Assembly: GCA_949486985.1 (NCBI GenBank)
Contig: CATBLW010000270.1
Span: 1 to 12,268, forward strand
Source: Prochlorococcus marinus str. MIT 9215
GTDB taxonomy: Bacteria; Cyanobacteriota; Cyanobacteriia; PCC-6307; Cyanobiaceae
Reading direction: 5' to 3'
Length of the DNA: 12,268 bases
Shown here piece by piece: positions 6,432 through 12,268 of this stretch; within the stretch, counting starts at the first letter, position 1; each line of letters starts with the position of its first letter. The position numbers were made by a program, and so were the translations under genes. The notes under the pieces were generated by a model, which did not search any database, was not told the origin of the DNA, and saw only the letters and a list, made by a program, of their open reading frames with translations.

Positions 6432-7577
6432 ATGGCTTTCAACCAAACTCAAGTGGTACTAGGTGGAATTGCCCATGTACCCATTGTTGTTGCTTTGTTC
6501 TGGTTCATCAAGGCCCGCTTTAAAAGTGTGAGCAGTGAATCCGAGCAACCATCAAAGCCATCGAACCAGGCCCCAACCAAGCCTGAAACAAAAGTGGCTA
6601 GTCAGCCTGCTGTGACAACTCCGGCAAAAACCGCAACACCTGCAACATCAGCTGCAGATGCTGCAAAAGCCGCCCGCAAGGCTGCTCATGCCGCAGTCCC
6701 CGTGAATCTCTACAAGCCCAAGACACCTTTTGAAGGCAGTGTGCTTGATAACTACAGCTTGCTCAAAGAAGGTGCTACTGGCAGGGTCCAGCACATCACC
6801 TTCAACCTGGCAGGCAGCGATCCAAAATTTAATTACGTAGAAGGACAAAGCATCGGCATCATCCCTGCTGGAGAGGATGCAAAAGGCAAGCCTCACAAAA
6901 TCAGGCTCTACTCAATCGCCAGTAGCCGCCACGGCGACAACATGGCAGACAACACCGTTTCCCTGTGTGTTCGCCAACTCCAGTACGAAAAGGATGGAGA
7001 AACAATCAACGGCGTCTGCTCCACCTATCTCTGCGATATCGCACCTGGATCCAAGGTGAAGATCACCGGCCCAGTCGGCAAAGAGATGCTCTTGCCTGAG
7101 GAAGAGGACTGCAACGTGATCATGCTGGCCACGGGTACTGGCATCGCGCCAATGCGAACCTATCTTCGCCGCATGTTTGAACCTGCTGAGCGGACGAAAA
7201 ATGGCTGGAACTTCCGTGGCAAGGCCTGGCTATTCATGGGCGCTCCCTATACAGCCAACTTGCTGTACGACGAAGACTTCAATCGCTATAAGAGCGAGTT
7301 CCCCGAGAACTTCCAATACACCAAAGCCATTAGTCGTGAACAGAAAAATGCCAAGGGCGGCAGGATGTATATCCAAGACAAGGTTATGGAGCACGCTGAT
7401 GAGATCTTCAAATTGATCGAAAACCCCAAAACGCATGTCTATATCTGTGGGCTTAAAGGCATGGAGCCCGGCATCGACGAAGCCATGACCACGGCAGCGG
7501 CTGCCAAAGGAATCAATTGGTCTGAACTTCGCCCTCAACTCAAGAAGGCTGATCGCTGGCACGTCGAGACCTACTGA
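6432..7577 (+). CDS. petH: ferredoxin-NADP+ reductase with predicted N-terminal membrane anchor
   Basis: FNR transfers electrons from reduced ferredoxin through FAD to NADP+, the last step of linear photosynthetic electron flow; it also takes part in cyclic flow. The 381-residue protein has three parts. Residues 8-26 are an uninterrupted hydrophobic span ending in the basic KARFK. Residues 31-90 are a low-complexity Ala/Pro/Lys/Ser/Thr linker. The catalytic core (about 91-381) has FAD motif RLYS (158-161), GVCSTYL (194-200), NADP-binding GTGIAPMR (235-242), CGLKGM (339-344) and the terminal Tyr381 of HVETY that stacks on FAD. I see no CpcD-like linker domain, which many phycobilisome-bearing cyanobacteria have at this N-terminus. 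The basic residues after the hydrophobic span predict the enzyme domain on the cytoplasmic side of the thylakoid. The start is ATG 6432. A strong terminator follows 41 bases after the stop. Confidence 0.96.
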   Translation: MAFNQTQVVLGGIAHVPIVVALFWFIKARFKSVSSESEQPSKPSNQAPTKPETKVASQPAVTTPAKTATPATSAADAAKAARKAAHAAVPVNLYKPKTPFEGSVLDNYSLLKEGATGRVQHITFNLAGSDPKFNYVEGQSIGIIPAGEDAKGKPHKIRLYSIASSRHGDNMADNTVSLCVRQLQYEKDGETINGVCSTYLCDIAPGSKVKITGPVGKEMLLPEEEDCNVIMLATGTGIAPMRTYLRRMFEPAERTKNGWNFRGKAWLFMGAPYTANLLYDEDFNRYKSEFPENFQYTKAISREQKNAKGGRMYIQDKVMEHADEIFKLIENPKTHVYICGLKGMEPGIDEAMTTAAAAKGINWSELRPQLKKADRWHVETY

Positions 7578-7618
7578 AGATCAGCTGGTCAACCACTGTC
7601 TTTCAATCTGGTTCTTTC

Positions 7619-7651
7619 AGCCCGCCTAAAACGGCGGGCTTTTTCATTTTT
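7619..7651 (+). terminator. Rho-independent terminator of petH
   Basis: AGCCCGCC (7619-7626) pairs perfectly with GGCGGGCT (7633-7640) around a TAAAAC loop. The stem is 8 bp and GC-rich, and is followed directly by TTTTTCATTTTT. It lies 41 bases after the petH stop and insulates zwf from petH read-through. Confidence 0.92.
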
Positions 7652-7683
7652 GCCAAATCTTTTCTGGCAAAGCTTTTTTGGCA
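7651..7683 (+). repeat. competing TGCCA inverted repeats between the petH terminator and zwf
   Basis: TGCCAAA (7651-7657) can pair with TTTGGCA (7677-7683), a perfect 7-bp stem with a 19-base loop. Its TGCCA part can instead pair with TGGCA (7665-7669), a 5-bp stem followed by AAGCTTTTTT. The two pairings are mutually exclusive. They could be a second weak terminator or part of the zwf leader if transcription starts upstream. No known riboswitch family is recognised. Confidence 0.3.
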
Positions 7684-7769
7684 TACGGCGACAAAACATG
7701 GCGAGATGCTCCTCAGCACTTTGAATTCTTTGATTGATGGTTAACCCCATCGGCAGAGGTCCGTGTCTC

Positions 7770-9293
7770 ATGAGCGTTACAACAACGAACCCGTTGCGGG
7801 TTGGACTGCGGCAGGAACGCGTCATTGCGCCGCAATGCCTGGTCATCTTTGGTGCCAGCGGCGATCTCACCCATCGCAAACTTGTTCCTGCCCTGTTTGA
7901 GTTGTTCAAACAGCGACGCCTTCCCAGTGAATTTGCCGTTCTTGGCTGCGCCCGCCGTCCATGGAGCGACGAAGAGTTTCGTCAAAAAATGGCTGATGCA
8001 CTTGGCGAGAAAGTCGAGGCCAACCGCTTGGCTTGGGATCAATTCTCCGCCAGCCTTTTTTACGAACCTGTCGACCTCCAAAAACCGGAAGACCTCGAGA
8101 AGCTGGCAACACGACTTGAGGAAATTGATCGTTTACGCGCAACCCGCAGCAACCGAACCTTCTATCTATCCGTCTCGCCGACTTTCTACGGCAGTGGCTG
8201 CAGAGCACTCGCCAATGCTGGCCTACTAAGCGATCCCAAACGAAGTCGAGTGGTGATCGAGAAACCCTTCGGCAGGGATTACGGCAGTGCCCAATCCCTG
8301 AACAGGATCGTTCAAAGCTGCACTCAAGAAAACCAGATCTTTCGCATCGATCACTATCTCGGCAAAGAAACAGTCCAAAACATTCTTGTGCTCAGGTTCG
8401 CTAATACCATTTTTGAACCGATTTGGAATCGGAATTACATCTCCAGCGTTCAGATCACCGCAGCTGAAACCGTTGGCGTTGAAGAACGTGCCGGCTACTA
8501 CGAAAGTTCTGGTGCCCTAAGAGACATGGTGCAAAACCATCTCACCCAGATGCTGGCAATCACGGCCATGGAACCACCTGGTCGATTTGATCCAGAGGCG
8601 ATCCGAAATGAGAAAGCAAAAGTGCTGCAAGCTGCTCGCCTAGCCGATGAAGAGGAGCCCTGGAACTGCTGCATCCGTGGCCAATACAGCCCAGGCGGGA
8701 CCAAAGACGCACCACTGCTCGGTTATCGGCAAGAGCCCGGCGTGGACCCCAATAGCACCACGGAAACCTACGTTGCGACGAAGCTTTTCATCGACAATTG
8801 GCGCTGGCAAGGTGTTCCTTTTTACGTTCGTACGGGGAAACGCCTCGCCAAAAGACTCAGTGAAGTTGTGCTCACCTTTCGTGAAGCACCTGTTCACCTG
8901 TTTGATGCCGCCGGTGGCAGCCCTACAGCCAACCAATTGATCCTGCGGATTCAGCCAGATGAAGGCGCCGATTTTCGCTTCGAGGTGAAATCACCAGGTT
9001 CTGGCATGCGCAGCAGACCAGTGGACATGGAGTTCTCCTATGACGAATCCTTTGGAGAGCCCTCCGACGAGGGATACGTTCGACTCCTGGCCGACGCCAT
9101 GCTCGGCGACCCCACGCTGTTCACACGCAACGATGAAGTTGAAGCAGCCTGGCGGCTGTACACACCTCTGCTTGAGCTGATTGAAGACAGCCCCTGGCAA
9201 TTACCAATTCATCCCTACGAATCGCGCACATGGGGCCCTGCGGCTGCCGATGCCCTGCTTGCCCGCGATGGCCTGCTCTGGCGACGTCCCTGA
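7770..9293 (+). CDS. zwf: glucose-6-phosphate 1-dehydrogenase
   Basis: Zwf oxidises glucose-6-phosphate to 6-phosphogluconolactone with NADP+. It is the entry to the oxidative pentose phosphate pathway, the main NADPH source in the dark. Starting at ATG 7770 (MSVTTTNPL), it has 507 residues, the usual family length. The dinucleotide-binding motif GASGDLTHRKL begins at residue 28. EKPFGRD is at 164-170, and the substrate-binding signature RIDHYLGKE is at 192-200 with His195. The catalytic His is probably His257 in QNHLTQ. The frame stays open upstream to ATG 7737 and TTG 7734. I prefer 7770 because similarity to remembered Zwf N-termini begins there and a GAGG lies 10 bases upstream. Cysteines at 23, 60, 144, 184, 300 and 301 matter because cyanobacterial G6PDH is redox-controlled. 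opcA follows after 64 bases. Confidence 0.96.
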   Translation: MSVTTTNPLRVGLRQERVIAPQCLVIFGASGDLTHRKLVPALFELFKQRRLPSEFAVLGCARRPWSDEEFRQKMADALGEKVEANRLAWDQFSASLFYEPVDLQKPEDLEKLATRLEEIDRLRATRSNRTFYLSVSPTFYGSGCRALANAGLLSDPKRSRVVIEKPFGRDYGSAQSLNRIVQSCTQENQIFRIDHYLGKETVQNILVLRFANTIFEPIWNRNYISSVQITAAETVGVEERAGYYESSGALRDMVQNHLTQMLAITAMEPPGRFDPEAIRNEKAKVLQAARLADEEEPWNCCIRGQYSPGGTKDAPLLGYRQEPGVDPNSTTETYVATKLFIDNWRWQGVPFYVRTGKRLAKRLSEVVLTFREAPVHLFDAAGGSPTANQLILRIQPDEGADFRFEVKSPGSGMRSRPVDMEFSYDESFGEPSDEGYVRLLADAMLGDPTLFTRNDEVEAAWRLYTPLLELIEDSPWQLPIHPYESRTWGPAAADALLARDGLLWRRP

Positions 9294-9357
9294 TCAATGT
9301 TGAACTTTAAAAAAATTCTCTTCTGAACTTTTCCTCTTCATATAACAGCGGCCGCCA

Positions 9358-10647
9358 ATGTCTCCCCAGCTAACGCTTCAAACCCCTCTGCGTCTTCCGC
9401 CATCAGAGGTGCCGAACTATCTCGATCAGCTTTGGACAAATGATCAACCTGGTAACGATGGAGCCAATACCTTCTGCCTGCTGATCTGGCAGCCAGCTTG
9501 GGTAGAACAGCATCTGATCAGGACTGGAAAGCTCGACGGGCCGATAATCGGAGCACAACGACAGGAGCTGACTCAAGCTGCGCGCCAGGCTGTTCTAGAG
9601 GCTGATCTGCCGCACAGCACGCCTCCATTCGCCGCAACTGTGGCAACAGCCCTTGCCAGCCTGAATAGCAACCAAACTGTTGACGATCAACGCGGCGAGC
9701 ACATTGATGCTCCGATCAGCGCGCTTCAACCAAGACGCTTGATCACCTTGGCGCCAACCATTGATGAGGGACATGGCCTAGAAACGCTCGTTGCCGCTTA
9801 TTGCCCCCTGCCCGAAGAAGGGGGCGGCAGCTCTGCCTGCGGCGATGTGGTTGTGTTACGTGGCGATCAACCAGCACTTTCTCAAGGACTGGAGATTCTT
9901 GATCCGCTCTTACCCAGAGAGCTTCCCTCCTGGGTTTGGTGGAACGGCAGCCTGGATGAAGCCCCAGATCTTCTCAATCGCCTGATTTCACCACCAAGAC
10001 GCCTGATCATCGACACAGCTCTTGGCAATCCACGCAGCTGTCTGAATCTGATCAAAGAACGGATTGAAGCAGGCCAAGCCTTAAATGATCTGAACTGGTT
10101 GCGACTAAGGAGCTGGCGAGAAACCCTCGCCATGGTTTTTGATCCCCCGCAACGCCGCGCTGCCCTCGATCACGTTGTTCAGCTCGACATCGACGTTGAA
10201 GGTGATCACCCTGTACAAGGGTTGCTGTTGTCAGCCTGGATCGCTGATCGCCTCGGCTGGCATTTGCAGACCTCTAAAGAAGTTGATGGGGGAGGCATTA
10301 GCGCTGAGTTCCAACGTTCCGATGGCATTGCTGTGCAGTTCCGCCTGATGCCCGTGCCGGTGGGCCAACCCAGCATTCATCCGGGTCAAATTGTTGGCGT
10401 CAGATTGATCTGCAAGCCGGATGATCAACCCCAACACGCCGTCTGCGTGATCCTCTGTGCCGAATCTGGTGGCTGCATGCGACTAGAAGCTGGTGGCATG
10501 GCCAACATGGAATTGTTGGAAGATGTCGTGCCCATCCAACTCGACTCTGTAGAAATGGATGTCGCCAGAATTCTCAGTGGAGGCCACGACACCACAAACC
10601 CTTTGCTCAGTTCCGCCGCCCTGCTAGCGGCCAAGCTGCACTCCTAA
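9358..10647 (+). CDS. opcA: glucose-6-phosphate dehydrogenase assembly/activator protein OpcA
   Basis: OpcA binds G6PDH, promotes its active oligomer and mediates redox control of its activity by thioredoxin. The 429-residue protein begins at ATG 9358. Family features seen are the central segment DPLLPRELPSWVWWNGSLDE (182-201), the following RRLIIDTA (214-221), LNWLRLRSWRETLAMVFDPP (245-264), and QGLLLSAWIADRLGW (287-301). Cysteines cluster at the C-terminal side (352, 363, 367, 373), with others at 40, 149, 161 and 228; some could take part in thiol exchange, though that is inference. Position directly after zwf is the conserved cyanobacterial arrangement and supports the call. A TATAAC sequence at 9341-9346 lies only 12 bases before the ATG and is probably too close to be a separate promoter. 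No strong Shine-Dalgarno is seen. Confidence 0.93.
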   Translation: MSPQLTLQTPLRLPPSEVPNYLDQLWTNDQPGNDGANTFCLLIWQPAWVEQHLIRTGKLDGPIIGAQRQELTQAARQAVLEADLPHSTPPFAATVATALASLNSNQTVDDQRGEHIDAPISALQPRRLITLAPTIDEGHGLETLVAAYCPLPEEGGGSSACGDVVVLRGDQPALSQGLEILDPLLPRELPSWVWWNGSLDEAPDLLNRLISPPRRLIIDTALGNPRSCLNLIKERIEAGQALNDLNWLRLRSWRETLAMVFDPPQRRAALDHVVQLDIDVEGDHPVQGLLLSAWIADRLGWHLQTSKEVDGGGISAEFQRSDGIAVQFRLMPVPVGQPSIHPGQIVGVRLICKPDDQPQHAVCVILCAESGGCMRLEAGGMANMELLEDVVPIQLDSVEMDVARILSGGHDTTNPLLSSAALLAAKLHS

Positions 10648-10687
10648 ATTTCCACCGAACTGAATCCTTCTCGAGCCACTGCCATTC

Positions 10688-12064
10688 ATGGCCTGTGTGA
10701 TTGCTGCCCCGGCGAGTGGCACTGGAAAAACAATTCTCAGTCTTGCCTTAACAGCATGGGCACGCTGCAGCGGCCTGACGATCCAGACCTTCAAAGTAGG
10801 GCCTGACTATCTCGATCCGCAGCAACTAACCGCTGCATCAGGCAGACCCTGCCGCAATCTTGATCAACTGCTCTGCGGCCCCGATTGGGTCACCAAGAGT
10901 TTCTATGGCTTCTCTGGATCGACCGATCTTGCCCTGATCGAAGGGGTGATGGGTCTGTTTGATGGTGTCGGCACCTCTACAGAAGGCAGCACTGCTGCCA
11001 TCGCTCGGCAACTTGGGCTGCCAGTGGTACTCGTTATCGATGCAAGCGGACAAGCGGCGTCCCTGGCTGCCCTCGTGCAGGGATTTCGCAACCATGACCC
11101 AGAACTCACCGTCGCAGGGGTCGTGCTGAACAGAGTCAACAGCATTCGACACCAACAGCTGCTGAAGGAGGTGCTTAAAAGCATTGACGTCAAACTGCTC
11201 GGTTGTTTACCGCGAAATGACCAGCTCAACTTGCCAAGCCGACATCTCGGATTGGCGCCTGTCCATGAACTACAGCACCTAGAGGCTCGTCTTGAATCCT
11301 GGCGAGCACTAGCAGAAACCCATCTCGATCTTGGCAGCTTCAGGAGGTTGCTCAACGCTCCTGCCGCTAAGACAGATCCGATCCATAACCTGATTAGCGA
11401 ACAGGCCAACACATCCAACGTTCGGCTGCGCCCCGTTGCCGTCGCCCAAGATGACGCCTTTCACTTTCGCTATCCAGAAACCAGTGAATGCCTAGAGGCG
11501 CTGGGGATGCCGATCGTTCCCTGGAAACCACTTGAAGACGAGCCCATCCCTTCAGAAGCAGAAGGCTTGATCCTTCCTGGTGGTTTTCCGGAGCAACATG
11601 CAGAAAGATTGAGCCAATGTTCACGCAGCCTGGCCGAATTACGAGGCTGGTTCAGGCAACGTCCGCTTTATGCCGAATGTGGCGGAATGCTTTTGCTTGG
11701 AGAGAGCCTCACTGATCTTGATGGATGCAGCCACCCCATGGCAGGCCTTTTGCCCTTCCAGGCCAAGAAAGGCACCCTAAAAGTGGGTTACCGAACGCTC
11801 AAAGCCATAAAAGACGGGCTCATCGTTCGTAAGGGTGAACAGCTAATCGGTCATGAATTTCACCGCTGGCAACTGAACAAATCGATCGGGAAACAGCAAG
11901 CAGCGCTGTGGATGGTTGAAGGCTGGCAGGTCCAGCAACATCAAGAAGGCTGGAACCATCGCAAGCTGCACGCCAGCTGGGTTCACCTTCACTGGGCTAG
12001 TTGTTCAAAGATCTTGCAGCGATGGCGTCGTTCCCTAGACGCAACCGACCAAGAACCAAAGTGA
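10688..12064 (+). CDS. cbiA: cobyrinate a,c-diamide synthase
   Basis: The enzyme uses ATP and glutamine to amidate the a and c side chains of cobyrinic acid in corrin (pseudo-B12) synthesis. The 458-residue protein has two parts. The N-terminal synthetase domain has a P-loop-like APASGTGKT (7-15), the early motif FKVGPDYLDP (35-44), and VIEGVMGLFDG-like residues (84-93). The C-terminal class-I-like glutamine amidotransferase domain has LPGGFPEQHA (296-305) and nucleophile Cys331 in YAECGGMLLLG. It also has GHEFHRW (388-394) and WVHLHW (431-436), which supplies the likely catalytic His. The start ATG 10688 places the P-loop at residue 7, as usual for the family. It follows opcA by 40 bases on the same strand and may be co-transcribed, although it belongs to a different pathway. 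The CobB/CbiA naming depends on the aerobic or anaerobic convention. Confidence 0.94.
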   Translation: MACVIAAPASGTGKTILSLALTAWARCSGLTIQTFKVGPDYLDPQQLTAASGRPCRNLDQLLCGPDWVTKSFYGFSGSTDLALIEGVMGLFDGVGTSTEGSTAAIARQLGLPVVLVIDASGQAASLAALVQGFRNHDPELTVAGVVLNRVNSIRHQQLLKEVLKSIDVKLLGCLPRNDQLNLPSRHLGLAPVHELQHLEARLESWRALAETHLDLGSFRRLLNAPAAKTDPIHNLISEQANTSNVRLRPVAVAQDDAFHFRYPETSECLEALGMPIVPWKPLEDEPIPSEAEGLILPGGFPEQHAERLSQCSRSLAELRGWFRQRPLYAECGGMLLLGESLTDLDGCSHPMAGLLPFQAKKGTLKVGYRTLKAIKDGLIVRKGEQLIGHEFHRWQLNKSIGKQQAALWMVEGWQVQQHQEGWNHRKLHASWVHLHWASCSKILQRWRRSLDATDQEPK

Positions 12065-12107
12065 ATCGGAAACAGTGAATCACAAGCTGTGAATCACAAG
12101 CTGAATC
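12061..12107. repeat. 14-bp tandem repeat after cbiA
   Basis: GTGAATCACAAGCT occurs twice head to tail (12075-12088 and 12089-12102). A degenerate first unit, GTGAATCGGAAACA, sits at 12061-12074 and overlaps the cbiA stop codon. A truncated GAATC follows at 12103-12107. Each exact unit contains the near-palindrome GTGAATCAC. This is a small local duplication in the 108-base gap before the last gene. Confidence 0.9.
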
Positions 12108-12172
12108 GCCACACCACAGACCAAACCAATCTTCTGGTTCGCCAAAATTCTTAGATCAATTCATTCCCATTG

Positions 12173-12268
12173 ATGGATAACAGGCAACTCTGGCTGTTTC
12201 GCCACGGGGCCACCGAATGGGCACGCCAAGGGCGTCATACCGGCAGCACCGACCTTCCACTTCTGCAG
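12173..12268 (+). CDS. histidine phosphatase / phosphoglycerate mutase-like protein (partial, 5' end)
   Basis: The first 32 codons run from ATG 12173 to the window edge. The protein opens with a short strand and the RHG signature LFRHGATEW (8-16), whose His11 is the phosphohistidine nucleophile of the family. It continues GRHTGSTDLPL (20-30), typical of phosphoglycerate mutase-like phosphatases. The spacing and the TG-TDLPL element also resemble Shb17-type sedoheptulose-1,7-bisphosphatases, which would suit a carbon-metabolism neighbourhood. That substrate is speculative, as most of the protein is outside the window. It lies 108 bases downstream of cbiA on the same strand. Confidence 0.85.
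   Translation, partial: MDNRQLWLFRHGATEWARQGRHTGSTDLPLLQ

Noticed and set aside
6338..6523. Small + strand open frame overlapping the petH start in another frame
   Set aside because: It overlaps the PetH N-terminus, shows no domain character, and its end is a shadow of the petH frame.
12086..12098. TGTGA-A-TCACA element resembling a CRP-family site
   Set aside because: A CRP-type site needs about 6 bases between the half-sites; here there is 1, and the element is a by-product of the 14-bp repeat.
1..12268. Search for CRISPR arrays, insertion sequences, integrases, toxin-antitoxin pairs or other defence genes
   Set aside because: No spaced direct repeats, transposase or integrase motifs, or terminal inverted repeats were found. 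Every long reading frame belongs to a core cyanobacterial gene or a shadow of one.

Overview
The window looks like chromosomal DNA from a marine picocyanobacterium, most likely a moderate-GC low-light Prochlorococcus or a close marine Synechococcus. Three things point there: a SasA clock kinase with a KaiB-like sensor domain, a plant-type ferredoxin-NADP+ reductase (petH), and the adjacent cyanobacterial pair zwf-opcA. Clade placement rests on remembered similarity of the SasA and Zwf proteins and was not tested by a search. All intact genes read as ordinary chromosomal genes. I see no mobile element, CRISPR array, phage gene or defence system.

Layout. Bases 1-130 hold the 3' end of a + strand gene, possibly a GHL10-type glycoside hydrolase. 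Three minus-strand genes follow: pepN (aminopeptidase N), a small exported protein of unknown function closed by a clear intrinsic terminator, and a cyanobacterial protein of unknown function. The last is divergent from sasA (+ strand, about 4.2-5.35 kb). A tRNA-Glu(UUC) gene lies 45 bases after sasA. A minus-strand SRPBCC-fold gene (5.7-6.26 kb) is divergent from petH, which ends at a strong terminator. Then come zwf, opcA and a cobyrinate a,c-diamide synthase gene (cbiA/cobB), all on the + strand with short gaps. The window ends in the first 32 codons of a histidine-phosphatase family gene, preceded by a small 14-bp tandem repeat.

How the genes fit together. Several concern NADPH and day/night physiology. 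PetH makes NADPH in the light from photosynthetic electrons. Zwf with its activator OpcA makes NADPH in the dark through the oxidative pentose phosphate pathway. SasA relays the KaiC clock state to the regulator RpaA. tRNA-Glu(UUC) serves translation and is also the substrate for tetrapyrrole synthesis by the C5 pathway, and CbiA acts in the corrinoid branch of tetrapyrrole metabolism. These links are pathway-level; apart from zwf-opcA the sequence does not show co-regulation.

The least textbook protein feature is the PetH N-terminus. It carries a predicted membrane-spanning helix and an Ala/Pro/Lys-rich linker where many cyanobacterial FNRs have a CpcD-like phycobilisome-binding domain. I did not find a convincing undescribed multi-gene system.
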